Position numbers and translations under genes: made by a program. Below are positions 42,711 to 50,546 of a stretch of 64,000 nt of DNA, piece after piece (position 1 is the first letter of the stretch; each line of letters opens with the position of its first letter). The notes under the pieces were generated by a model. The model did not search any database. It saw only the letters and a program-made list of their open reading frames with translations, and had not been told where the DNA came from. The stretch comes from Pigmentiphaga aceris (lineage in GTDB: Bacteria > Pseudomonadota > Gammaproteobacteria > Burkholderiales > Burkholderiaceae_B), in assembly GCF_008119665.1 (NCBI RefSeq), contig NZ_CP043046.1, positions 2,666,001 through 2,730,000 of the forward strand, given 5' to 3'.

Positions 42711-42956
42711 TCATAGCCACCCCCCGCGATCCGGTCCCAGCCAGGACTCGGTATCTGCTCTGGGCGGCCTGGCACCTTGGATGCCGTTGGAAATCGTCGC
42801 ACCTACCGACAGCAGGCGTTCACGATCCGTGGCCCCCATGGTGATGCTGGCGCGTGCGATGTATTCGGCCAGCACGCGCATGGCGGCCTCGGGGGTAGGG
42901 GCGGCACCGCCATCGGCGATACCGGTCATCAGCGATAGACATTCGTTGCTAGTCAT
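42711..42956 (-). CDS. Small hypothetical protein
   Basis: An 81-residue soluble protein of no recognised family: a helical middle (PEAAMRVLAEYIARASITMGATDRERLLSVGATISNGIQ) and a Trp/Gly-rich end (DTESWLGPDRGGWL). It is the second of three minus-strand genes in this stretch. Coding bias is acceptable. Confidence 0.5.
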   Translation of the reverse strand: MTSNECLSLMTGIADGGAAPTPEAAMRVLAEYIARASITMGATDRERLLSVGATISNGIQGARPPRADTESWLGPDRGGWL

Positions 42957-43055
42957 GGCAGTCCTCTCGAAGCTCGTCGGGATGAGTCTGCCAAAAAAAG
43001 CAATTTGTCATCTTAAACATTGCGCATTGGCGTTATGAACGCCAGCGCCTGCGGC

Positions 43056-44174
43056 TTAACGCCCCGTCAATGCGTATTCCTGACCCCAGCGCGTGCTGTT
43101 GGTGCTGCCGGGCCTGGCAAAGATCTTCGGCTCGCGGTATTGGATACGCTTGAGCACCTCGCCGGTGGCCGGCAAGCCAAGCTCTGCCGCTGGCGTGGTC
43201 TTGCTGAAGTCCTGCAGCGAGGTCGGGATGCGGATCATGGTGAACTTGTTGAGTTCACAACTGACCTTGGTAGACGCCACGCGCTCGCAGTCTTTGTCGG
43301 TGAAGCTGGCGGTGGGCGCATCGCCGTAGAATCCGTCGACCAACACCACTTCGCCCTTGGCTACCGAGAAGCTGGCAAACGGTTTGCGAAGCGACACGAA
43401 GGCCCAGACCCCGGGCACTTCCTTGGCCGTGGTGGTCGAGGCATAACCGGCCGCGCTAGTCTGGGTGACCTGGTCATACGATGCATCGGCGGTAGAGGCA
43501 CACTGTCCGCTGGCAACCCGCACTGCGGTGCAAACCGTCTGTTTGACGCGATCCGTTCTGTAGGTTGCGTCACGCCATACCTGGCCTCGGCCATATTCGG
43601 TGAAGGTGGTTTCGTCCATGACCACGGTGCCCAATGCCGATGGGCGGATTTTCGCGTTGGCAGCCGGGTTGGCAAGCACGGTGCGCGGCATGGCATTGCT
43701 GCCGCCTGCCAAGGTGTAGTTGCCGGGTTCGACCACAAACACCTGATAAAGCGTGCGGCCGAATGTCACCTGCATATGCGAGCCTTTGACGCTTTTAATC
43801 TCAATCGCAGATTGGCCGTTGCCGACTTTGAAGTTATGCGCCGGATTATCGACATTTCGCCATTCCGTTATGCCATGACGTTGTCGGGCAAACTCCGCTG
43901 ACACATCCGCGTTGGACAAGTCTCCCCATTGCTGACTGTCCAGATTGACAGTCGTTGTCACCACAATTGCCTTGCCGGCTTGGATTGCACCTGACAGCAG
44001 CTGGTCGGTTGCCTCGGTCATGCTCTTTTCTGCTGCCTGCCGCTGTTGCTCGCGAGCGGCCATTTGGTCCGTGACGCTGGTCATCGTTGGCGTGGGTGCC
44101 GCGCAACCGCTCAATACCAGAACTGCCAAGGCAGGAATGCTGCCGAGCGTGATGGCTCTGCGAATATGCGTCAA
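43056..44174 (-). CDS. Hypothetical lipoprotein
   Basis: A 372-residue protein. A TTG start at 44174 with CCGGAGA upstream gives a clean lipoprotein signal, MTHIRRAITLGSIPALAVLVLSGC, with the lipobox LSGC; the longer open frame would bury it. The acylated Cys would anchor it in a membrane facing the periplasm. After an amphipathic helix (TDQMAAREQQRQAAEKSM) the mature protein is mainly beta-rich, with VTFGRTLYQVFVVEPGNYTLAGG and VWAFVSLRKPFASFSVAKGEVVLVDGFYGD. Four further Cys suggest disulfides. I do not know the family. Confidence 0.75.
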   Translation of the reverse strand: MTHIRRAITLGSIPALAVLVLSGCAAPTPTMTSVTDQMAAREQQRQAAEKSMTEATDQLLSGAIQAGKAIVVTTTVNLDSQQWGDLSNADVSAEFARQRHGITEWRNVDNPAHNFKVGNGQSAIEIKSVKGSHMQVTFGRTLYQVFVVEPGNYTLAGGSNAMPRTVLANPAANAKIRPSALGTVVMDETTFTEYGRGQVWRDATYRTDRVKQTVCTAVRVASGQCASTADASYDQVTQTSAAGYASTTTAKEVPGVWAFVSLRKPFASFSVAKGEVVLVDGFYGDAPTASFTDKDCERVASTKVSCELNKFTMIRIPTSLQDFSKTTPAAELGLPATGEVLKRIQYREPKIFARPGSTNSTRWGQEYALTGR

Positions 44175-44467
44175 GGTGGTCTCCGGATATTGTCCCGTTT
44201 GGCATGCGGGAAAGGGTGGGCGGATCGCGCGTTTCATATAGCAATGAAGCGCGAGCAACGAAGTGCGGGAAAATCAGCGGCCGATCGTATCCCGCGATAC
44301 CCTGGCAGACAATATCGACTTAGTTAATCGTGTGACAAAACCCTCATTGGTTCGAATGGTAGTCTGGTAAATAGCGGGCCTGTTTTCGCATCGTCATTAT
44401 GTTTTATTGATTTGATGCGTATTTGTAGCGAAAAGAAAATGGCGGCATTTTTCGGCAGCGACAGGCG
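44175..44467. other. Intergenic region without a recognised gene
   Basis: About 290 bases between the lipoprotein start and the terminator of the next minus-strand gene. The part from 44320 to 44460 is AT-rich and probably contains the lipoprotein promoter. No ORF of coding character, tRNA-like fold or repeat was found. Confidence 0.4.
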
Positions 44468-44491
44468 AAAAAAATCCCGCCGAGGCGGGAT
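44468..44491 (-). terminator. Intrinsic terminator
   Basis: On the minus strand the stem ATCCCGC/GCGGGAT with a short loop is followed by TTTTTTT. It ends the transcript of the small gene at 44519-44731. Confidence 0.85.
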
Positions 44492-44518
44492 GGATTGACG
44501 CATGGCCCTAAGGGCACG

Positions 44519-44731
44519 TCAGGCGTCAGCGCCGTTCTTCAGGCCAGCAAGACGGGCCTTTTCCGAGGCCTGGTTTTCCAGGTCGGACAAGCGCAGCTTC
44601 AGGCGGGGAAGTTCTGCGGTGCACAGGCTGGCAACCGAGAAGTTCTTTTCTTTCAGCGCCGCGATCTTCAGTTGTTCGAGGTGCTGAATACGTTGCGCGA
44701 CTTGGTCGATCAAGCCGTTGGAGGAAGACAT
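44519..44731 (-). CDS. Small coiled-coil hypothetical protein
   Basis: A 70-residue protein, with a continuous amphipathic helix pattern: LIDQVAQRIQHLEQLKIAALKEKNF, one Cys in SVASLCTAEL, then LKLRLSDLENQASEKARLAGL. Such a sequence would form a coiled coil or helical hairpin. It stands alone with its own intrinsic terminator 28 bases after the stop, so it is expressed as a single unit. Function unknown. Confidence 0.7.
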   Translation of the reverse strand: MSSSNGLIDQVAQRIQHLEQLKIAALKEKNFSVASLCTAELPRLKLRLSDLENQASEKARLAGLKNGADA

Positions 44732-44913
44732 GGTGCGTTCTCTATGAATGTTGATGCCCTCCAAGGGTAGTCGATTCGGCGAGCCAAGGCTTGCAGCGCG
44801 TAAAATTACGCGTGTTCAGGCGTTGTTTTGGGTGTTGTCTGGGCTTTGTTCAGGCGCTTCTTTGCTCAGTTCTGCGTCGATCAAGCCGTTTTTTTCCGAT
44901 GATCTGGTTTCTC

Positions 44914-45258
44914 ATGAATTTTTCGAAGGCCGTGTTTCGCTGGCTGGGTGTTGTCTCAGTCCTTGCCCTGGCCTTGCTGAGTGCTCCCACGCTGGCAGCC
45001 GACGCCGTCAAGCCTGGCCGGTCGGGTCAGGCTATCTATAGCGTCAGCTGCGTGTCCTGCCACGGATTCGGCATGCGCGGTGCGCCCAAGGTCAGTGATT
45101 CCGCAGCCTGGGCTCCCCGGCTGGCGCAAGGCAAAGACAAGATGTACCAGCACGTGATCGACGGCATGGGTTGGATGCCCCGACGCGGCACCTGCTTTAC
45201 CTGTTCCGATGACGAGGTAAAGGCGGCGGTGGACTATATGGTGTCGCAGGTGAAGTAG
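44914..45258 (+). CDS. Cytochrome c5-like periplasmic cytochrome c
   Basis: A 114-residue protein with a Sec signal peptide (FRWLGVVSVLALALLSAPTLAA). The heme motif CXXCH is CVSCH in IYSVSCVSCHGFGMRGAPKV; the axial Met is probably in GMGWMPRRG, and a Cys pair (CFTC) follows, as in cytochrome c5/c555 proteins. APKVSDSAAWAPRLAQGKDKMYQHVIDG is typical of this group. It would carry electrons in the periplasm. An ATG at 44899 is an alternative start. Confidence 0.88.
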   Translation: MNFSKAVFRWLGVVSVLALALLSAPTLAADAVKPGRSGQAIYSVSCVSCHGFGMRGAPKVSDSAAWAPRLAQGKDKMYQHVIDGMGWMPRRGTCFTCSDDEVKAAVDYMVSQVK

Positions 45259-45316
45259 TGCGACGGCATGGAGAATGATTACGATTTCCTACCTGTCGTC
45301 GCACGGAACTGATTTA

Positions 45317-45382
45317 AAACGGGCGGTCGTGTTGTCCAGACGGCTTGCTGTCTGTCGATCAACGACCGATACCTGCCCGTTT
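45317..45382 (+). other. Three-tier nested hairpin between cytochrome and hypothetical gene
   Basis: AAACGGGC (45317-45324) pairs with GCCCGTTT (45375-45382); inside it GGTCGT (45325-45330) pairs with ACGACC (45362-45367); inside that CAGAC (45337-45341) pairs with GTCTG (45350-45354). All 19 pairs are perfect. It ends 17 bases before the next start codon. It could be a terminator of the cytochrome gene, a structured leader or a small RNA. Confidence 0.5.
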
Positions 45383-45399
45383 GTTTCGGAAGCCACGTC

Positions 45400-46590
45400 A
45401 TGCCCGACACCCTTGATGCCACAACCCTGCTGACCCGCTTTATTGATGATGAAGATGCCGCGCTCGCAGCAGGGCGGCAAGGCAAGTTCTGGCCTGCCAA
45501 TCACTATCAGATATCTCCCTTGTTCACCAAGGCTGACCGGCTTCTGGAGCCGACGCAGCGGGTTCGCCTGTACACGCATGTCATGCGAATCGCGGGTCTG
45601 GTGCCGGCAGTGTCCGACAAGGAATTGCCTTTGTTGACCGAGGCGTATCGCGTCTTGTTGGTGCAGATCGATGAAAACAGTTTCGGCCATTTGGCAGGCC
45701 GGTTGGAATTGCTGTTCTGTTTTGGTTTTGATGACCAGGGTTATCTGCCCAGCGGGCCAACGAGCAGTGCGGCAGAATTGAAAGCGCGCTTGAAACTGGT
45801 GAACCAGTTGGGCAAGTACACATCCCTGCCTGGGCAACGCGACAAGCTGAAGAACTTGCAGGCGTTCAGCGGTGAGGCAGTTCGGGTGCTGGAAGTCTTG
45901 CGGCACTTGCGCTATCGACACACAAGGCGAGCCGATCACGACGAGCACGACTGGTCAATCAGCCTGATGTTCTGGGGCTTTGTGCTGATCGGATTGCTGT
46001 CGCCATCTACACGCGTGGCGCTGGTGCAAGACCTGATCGGCAACGTATACGCCTTGACGCATCAGGATCGCCGTCTGGCCATCTTGCACGAGACGGTTCA
46101 AGCGGTCTTGCCACTTGCCGAGGACGATGCCGATTTTGTTGCGCAGGCCGCCAAACTTGCCGCGATTGCCAAGGCACGACGCGATGCTACCGAATCGGTG
46201 GCGCTGGTTCGCAATCTGAATTTGCCATTCGGCGACGACGAGGACTGGCGTATTCATATTGTTTTGCAACGCGACAGCAATCCTGACAAACGTTCCTATG
46301 CGCCGGACCTTTCCCTGGAAATCGCGCCCGAGCCCGACTATCCCTGGCGGCTACGCGTCGAGACCGAGGCTGGCCAATATTCCGAATGGGCGGGCCATGT
46401 GACGCAGAACGATCTTGGCATTACCGCGCTGGGGGCAGGGCAGTTGCATGCCTTCCCCGCGTGGTTGACGTCCATGCGCGACAAGCACGGCCTGAACTTT
46501 GTGCTGGCCGAGCCAGGCGACATTCGCTGCGGGCGCAAACGCGCCGCAGCCAAGCTCATCGAGAAGTGGCTGGCGTTGCCGGATGCTTGA
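45400..46590 (+). CDS. Hypothetical protein
   Basis: A 396-residue soluble protein I do not recognise. The N-terminal two thirds is alpha-helical (LYTHVMRIAGLVPAVSDKELPLLTEAYRVLLVQ, DLIGNVYALTHQDRRLAILHETVQAVLPLAEDDADFVAQAAKLAAIAKARRD), one short hydrophobic stretch is present (WSISLMFWGFVLIGLLSP), and the C-terminal part looks beta-rich (WRIHIVLQRDSN, DLSLEIAPEPDYPWRLRVETEAG). Start at the ATG is followed by good coding bias. Its last 35 bases overlap the end of a convergent gene. Confidence 0.65.
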   Translation: MPDTLDATTLLTRFIDDEDAALAAGRQGKFWPANHYQISPLFTKADRLLEPTQRVRLYTHVMRIAGLVPAVSDKELPLLTEAYRVLLVQIDENSFGHLAGRLELLFCFGFDDQGYLPSGPTSSAAELKARLKLVNQLGKYTSLPGQRDKLKNLQAFSGEAVRVLEVLRHLRYRHTRRADHDEHDWSISLMFWGFVLIGLLSPSTRVALVQDLIGNVYALTHQDRRLAILHETVQAVLPLAEDDADFVAQAAKLAAIAKARRDATESVALVRNLNLPFGDDEDWRIHIVLQRDSNPDKRSYAPDLSLEIAPEPDYPWRLRVETEAGQYSEWAGHVTQNDLGITALGAGQLHAFPAWLTSMRDKHGLNFVLAEPGDIRCGRKRAAAKLIEKWLALPDA

Positions 46591-47038
46591 TGGTCGACCA
46601 CGCCTGGCATGACACGATGCTGTGTTCGTGCTGGCGCGTTGTCGTGCAGCGCTGGCCGACTTCCGCCACCCCATCTTTGAAGGGATACGCAAAGTCGTAG
46701 GTGGCCGGAATGACAACCTGGCCTGCTTCGTCGAAGAAGCCTGTCTTGCCGTCCTGGATGAAGCGGGACAGGCCTTCGACAAAGTAGTCGGGACCGTTGT
46801 CGTAGATCATCGGGCGCAGCAGAAATCTGCCTTGGCGATCTATGTAATACCAGCCTGTGGCGTCCAGCACGGCCGCAATTCCACCTGCAGTGAAATCATC
46901 GGCAACCCGATACTGTGCGGGCAGCCCGGGGCTGCCATCACATTGCAGGTAGCCGTAGCGGTCCTTGGCTTCATCGTGGAACGGCGCGCATAGATTCAAG
47001 GCGGCAGTGGCCATCGCGACCATCAGGCTGGCAGCCAC
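46556..47038 (-). CDS. WG-repeat-like exported protein
   Basis: A 160-residue protein from GTG 47038, three bases after the stop of the upstream gene, with GAAGG as ribosome site; ATG 47023 is an alternative. A short signal-like helix (VAASLMVAMATAALNLCAP) is followed by repeats resembling the WG beta-repeat: GWYYIDRQGRFLLRPMIYDN and KTGFFDEAGQVVIPATYDFAYPFKDGVAEVG. The protein likely forms a small repeat domain in the periplasm. It is the last gene of a three-gene minus-strand set with the duplicated exported proteins. Confidence 0.65.
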   Translation of the reverse strand: MAASLMVAMATAALNLCAPFHDEAKDRYGYLQCDGSPGLPAQYRVADDFTAGGIAAVLDATGWYYIDRQGRFLLRPMIYDNGPDYFVEGLSRFIQDGKTGFFDEAGQVVIPATYDFAYPFKDGVAEVGQRCTTTRQHEHSIVSCQAWSTIKHPATPATSR

Positions 47039-47040
47039 CT

Positions 47041-47943
47041 TTACAGCGCCTTCACCGCGTCGGGAATGACGTAGCGTTGCCCGTCGAAGACGAGGGTGTG
47101 CTGGGTGCGCTCTTTCTTCACGATCGATTCGTTGCAGTCGCTGCCGGCCGGCACGAGTTGTGTGGTGCTGTCTTCGCTGTTCTTGGTGGCGCGGATATCG
47201 AAGAACCCGTTGCTGACCTTGCTGGTCATGCTCAACACCGTCTTGGACTTCGTGAATTCGCCCTTGCAGTTGGTATCCCACTCGCCATTCATGCGCGATA
47301 CCGATGCACCGTCCAACACAATGCGCAGCGGACCTGAATCGCCATTGCGCATGGCAAACAGGCGCAAGGTCACTTCATTGAACGGGTTGGGGCGAGAAGA
47401 TCCGCTGTAGCTTGCGCGCAGACCAAAGGCTTGGATACCGGGGGCGAGCACGTAGCGGGCCGTGTCGAATTCCATCTGTTCAAGCCGGATGGCATCGTCA
47501 GTCATGGCGTGGTCGACGGTGGTGCGCTGCTTCACTTTCAGTGTGGCCCGATCAAGCACCAGAATATCCAGATCGCCTTCACGATCCATGTCCAGCTCTG
47601 CACTGACAGCCATGCGCGGCACGCCAACCAGCAGCAGTTGATCATGCGCCGGCCATACCTTGCAGAACATGAACGGCACGCTACCTGGCGTGCTCTGGGG
47701 CAGCATCAGCTTGTGATCGCCCAGCAGGTAGCCAGCGGGCTTGCCTTGATCGGGGTCCAACTTTGCCGCGGGGTAGGCGTTCTGCAAGATGGTCGCTGGT
47801 TGCGGGCAAGCCTCTGCGGATGTGGCCGATTGCGCCTGCACAGTGGCGGCTAGACTGCTCAGCGCGATGGCGAGCGCGGCGGCCAGATAACGAGGGCGGG
47901 CGACCGTGTTGTGGGACTCAGGATGACTGGTATGGGCGAGCAT
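47041..47943 (-). CDS. Exported hypothetical protein, paralogue A
   Basis: A 300-residue protein with a Sec signal peptide (YLAAALAIALSSLAATVQAQS). The mature part is mainly beta, with two or more Cys pairs (AEACPQPATILQNAYP, FMFCKVWPAHDQLLLVGVPRM, GEWDTNCKGEF, GSDCNESIV). DREGDLDILVLDRATLKVKQR resembles VCBS/FG-GAP-style Asp-rich loops, a possible calcium-binding repeat. It is clearly homologous over its length to the next gene upstream (47% or so by eye), indicating a tandem duplication. Function unknown. Confidence 0.75.
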   Translation of the reverse strand: MLAHTSHPESHNTVARPRYLAAALAIALSSLAATVQAQSATSAEACPQPATILQNAYPAAKLDPDQGKPAGYLLGDHKLMLPQSTPGSVPFMFCKVWPAHDQLLLVGVPRMAVSAELDMDREGDLDILVLDRATLKVKQRTTVDHAMTDDAIRLEQMEFDTARYVLAPGIQAFGLRASYSGSSRPNPFNEVTLRLFAMRNGDSGPLRIVLDGASVSRMNGEWDTNCKGEFTKSKTVLSMTSKVSNGFFDIRATKNSEDSTTQLVPAGSDCNESIVKKERTQHTLVFDGQRYVIPDAVKAL

Positions 47944-48018
47944 GGCAAATGTCCGGGAGGCGGGTAATGCTGATCCGTTTGGCGGATCGTGAGGTCGTAA
48001 AGCAGGTGGCGCGAGATA

Positions 48019-48966
48019 TCAATGGCTTTTCAAGCTTGCAGGAACGACGTAGCGCTTGCCGTCGTAGGCCAGGGTCTGCTGTGTTTTCTTGGTTTCGCTG
48101 GCCGTTTCCTTGCATTCCTTGTCGGGGCCGGTCAGCTCGGCTTTGCTGCTTACGTATTCTTGCGAGACTCGAATGTCGTAGCGGCCTTGGTGCTGCTCGT
48201 TGCGCATCGCCAGGACCAGATTGCGTTCATGGAACTCGCCTGTGCAATTGGTATCCCACTCGCCGTTCGAGCGCGAGACAGAGAGCTTTTCAAGCACGGG
48301 AGCCAAGGGGCCTGAGCCACCATCGCGCATGGCAAACAGGCTCAACGACACTTCGTTGAACGGATTGGCGCGCGATCCACTATTGCGCATAGTGCGCAGG
48401 CCGAATGCCTGAATGCCGGGCGCAATCACGTAGCGGGCGGTGTCGAACGCAAGGCCTTCGATGCGGATGGCATCGTCCGACATGGCATCAGCCAAGCTCA
48501 GGCGTTGCTGCACCTTCAGGCTGGCGCGATCAAGCACAAGAATATCCAGATCTCCCACCCGGTCATGATCCAGCGATGCTTTTGCACTCATGCGCGGCAC
48601 GGCAACCAGCAGCAGGGTGTCGTGCGCCGGCCAGACCTTGCAGACCATGGAGGGTGCATCGCCCGAGGAATTGCCGGGCAGCATCAGCCACTGTTCGCCA
48701 AGCACATAGCGCTTTGGCCCGGTCTTGTCAGGATCAGGGCGAGCGTCCGGGTAGGCATTCTGCAGAATCGTCGTTGCCTGGGTGCAGGCATCCGACGGCC
48801 ACTGCGACTGTGCCTGGGCGACAGGCGCAACAGCGCTTAGTCCGAGGCCGATCAGTGCAGCACTGATCCCAAGGGAAAGTGTGCCCAGCAGGTGGCGCGT
48901 GTGTCGCATTTGTCTGGGTTTCGCGGCGGCATTGCGGCGGCCCAGGTGGGAAGTGACGGCTGGCAT
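48019..48966 (-). CDS. Exported hypothetical protein, paralogue B
   Basis: A 315-residue exported protein, first gene of the duplicated pair. The start at 48966 gives an N-terminus (MPAVTSHLGRRN) that mirrors paralogue A (MLAHTSHPESHN); ATG 48909 is another option. The signal peptide is LLGTLSLGISAALIGLGLSAVAPVAQAQ. Shared blocks with paralogue A include TTILQNAYPDARPDPDK, MVCKVWPAHDTLLLVAVPRM, GDLDILVLDRASLKVQQR, DDAIRIEGLAFDTARYVIAPGIQAFGLR, NPFNEVSLSLFAMRDG and GEWDTNCTGEF. The C-terminal part diverges most. Confidence 0.75.
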   Translation of the reverse strand: MPAVTSHLGRRNAAAKPRQMRHTRHLLGTLSLGISAALIGLGLSAVAPVAQAQSQWPSDACTQATTILQNAYPDARPDPDKTGPKRYVLGEQWLMLPGNSSGDAPSMVCKVWPAHDTLLLVAVPRMSAKASLDHDRVGDLDILVLDRASLKVQQRLSLADAMSDDAIRIEGLAFDTARYVIAPGIQAFGLRTMRNSGSRANPFNEVSLSLFAMRDGGSGPLAPVLEKLSVSRSNGEWDTNCTGEFHERNLVLAMRNEQHQGRYDIRVSQEYVSSKAELTGPDKECKETASETKKTQQTLAYDGKRYVVPASLKSH

Positions 48967-49228
48967 GCGGGTGTCCGAAGTTCTGGGGTAACGGACCGGG
49001 CAATACGGGTCGAAAAGGCCGGTTGAACGAGGCCGGTCGAAGCAAGTCTGTGGAAGCAAGTCTGTAGAAACAACCAAGCCCGCAGACCATCGACACCATT
49101 GCGCGGTGCCCGATGCTAAGCCAATTTTTCTGGCGAGGCAGGCCACTCGCCGCAGTTTCCATCGGGAAATGACGCTTGGGTTGCGTCGCTTACAGCTGTT
49201 TTACAGCTGCGCCTTCGTCACTGGGCTT

Positions 49229-49657
49229 CTACAAACCAAGTTCCGCCAGCCGGGGATGGTTTGCCGGTCGTGCACCTAGCGGCCAGCGAAACTTGCGCTG
49301 GTCTTGGGTGATGTGCGTGTCGTGGTTACGAACGTGGCGATGGGTCATCACGCCGAATTCGTTGAATGTCCAGTGTTCCGTCCCGACAGACCGAACCCAG
49401 CCGCCTTCGCCATCACGCCATTCGTAGGCATATCGCACGGCAATCTTGGCACCGTCTGCATGTTCCAGTTCCATCATCAGGCGATACAGACGCTGGCGTG
49501 ACCAGCGCGAAGTAGTGATGTGCCAATGTGTGCCGACGGCATAGGCGGGCTTGGCGCGTGGCAACTGGCTGGTGTTCAGCGCGTCTTCTTCCTGGCGGAT
49601 CTTGCTTTGCGCGGTGACGTCGTTGAAAGGAGGCAGTGGCGGAAGATATTGCGGCAT
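49229..49657 (-). CDS. DUF1348 family NTF2-like protein, shortened
   Basis: A 142-residue protein. The N-terminus (LPPLPPFNDVTAQSKIRQEEDALNT) and C-terminus (AVRYAYEWRDGEGGWVRSVGTEHWTFNEFGVMTHRHV and KFRWPLGARPANHPRLAELGL) are those of DUF1348, a cone-fold family of unknown function. The middle, normally carrying a longer helix-strand region, is compressed and diverged (PAYAVGTHWHITTSRWSRQRLYRLMMELEH). It may still fold. The start at ATG 49657 is preferred over 49729. Confidence 0.75.
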   Translation of the reverse strand: MPQYLPPLPPFNDVTAQSKIRQEEDALNTSQLPRAKPAYAVGTHWHITTSRWSRQRLYRLMMELEHADGAKIAVRYAYEWRDGEGGWVRSVGTEHWTFNEFGVMTHRHVRNHDTHITQDQRKFRWPLGARPANHPRLAELGL

Positions 49658-49687
49658 GCGTGATAGACCCCGGGGTGCGACCCGTTC

Positions 49688-49894
49688 ATGGTATCGACGC
49701 CGACCGGCGTGCAACTTGCGCTGGATCATGCCGAGCTGGGATTTGCCGCCGTGTCAGGTGTAAGTACCGATACGGTGAGCATGGGTCCGCAAGGACGTAC
49801 AAAGGCCGGACCGACCGTGTTCGAAGCAGGTCTATCGCCCAAGTTTATCGACCTGCTTGCGTTGCTGGCCCGCGATACGCAAGGATTTCTGTAG
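49688..49894 (+). CDS. Possible small hypothetical protein
   Basis: A 68-codon frame with moderate GC bias at third positions. The sequence is soluble, with ALDHAELGFAAVSGVSTDTV and SPKFIDLLALLARDTQGFL at the end. No family is recognised and there is no strong ribosome site, so it may be a remnant of a longer gene or not expressed. Confidence 0.3.
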   Translation: MVSTPTGVQLALDHAELGFAAVSGVSTDTVSMGPQGRTKAGPTVFEAGLSPKFIDLLALLARDTQGFL

Positions 49895-49914
49895 CTTGAG
49901 CCGCCCCTGCTGAC

Positions 49915-49933
49915 TATAATGAGAACAAGTTTT
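49915..49933 (+). promoter_or_regulatory. Candidate promoter -10 with Fur-box-like sequence upstream of the sigma factor gene
   Basis: TATAATGAGAACAAGTTTT matches the 19-bp Fur consensus at about 12 positions and begins with a perfect TATAAT -10 element. FecI-type sigma genes are normally repressed by Fur with iron. The -35 element is weak. The rest of the 49895-50042 gap holds no ORF. Confidence 0.4.
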
Positions 49934-50042
49934 ATTCAGCTTTTGTTTTCAGGGTTCATGGGCACACAAAACTTGTGGGCACAGAAACTCATGAGTCAGC
50001 AATTCATGTGGACAGCGATGTCCGCCGCCGGAGGATGCCGTG

Positions 50043-50546
50043 ATGGCAACCGAGTCTGCCTTGCACCAACAGATCCACGGGATCTATCAGGATCACCACG
50101 GCTGGCTGCAGGGCTGGTTGCGCAAAAGCCTGGGCTGCTCGCAGCACGCTGCCGACTTGGCACATGACACCTTTCTGCGCCTGCTGAATCGGACGGACCC
50201 GGTCGCCATGACTGAGCCGCGTGCCTACCTGGTGACGATTGCACGTGGGCTGGTCGTAGACTTCCGCCGGCGTCGTGCGCTTGAGCAGGCGTATCTGGAC
50301 GTGCTGGCCAGCTTGCCCGAACCCGAGCACCCATCGCCCGAAGCGCGGGCCATCGTGCTGGAAGCACTGGTGGCGATGGACGCCATGCTTGACGGCATGA
50401 AACCCGCCGTCAGGCAGGCCTTTCTGCTGTCGCAACTGGACGGCCTGACCTATACCGAAATCGCGGCCGAGCTGCGGGTGTCGGTGCGCACGGTCAACAA
50501 CTACATGCTCAAGGCAATCGAGCATTGTTATCTGCTTGCTCCATGA
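50043..50546 (+). CDS. ECF RNA polymerase sigma factor, FecI family
   Basis: A 167-residue extracytoplasmic-function sigma factor. Region 2 is GWLRKSLGCSQHAADLAHDTFLRLLNR with TEPRAYLVTIARGLVVDFRRRRALEQAYLD, region 4 LDGMKPAVRQAFLLSQLDGLTYTEIAAELRVSVRTVNNYMLKAIEHCY. GGAGGA is 8 bases before the ATG. The FecI subtype directs transcription of TonB receptor genes when released by its partner FecR, encoded next with an ATGA overlap. Its target is probably the receptor gene at 55387, which here is separated by two unrelated genes. Confidence 0.93.
   Translation: MATESALHQQIHGIYQDHHGWLQGWLRKSLGCSQHAADLAHDTFLRLLNRTDPVAMTEPRAYLVTIARGLVVDFRRRRALEQAYLDVLASLPEPEHPSPEARAIVLEALVAMDAMLDGMKPAVRQAFLLSQLDGLTYTEIAAELRVSVRTVNNYMLKAIEHCYLLAP

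Noticed and set aside
44341..44370. GGTTCGAAT, resembling a tRNA T-loop
   Set aside because: No cloverleaf could be folded around it.
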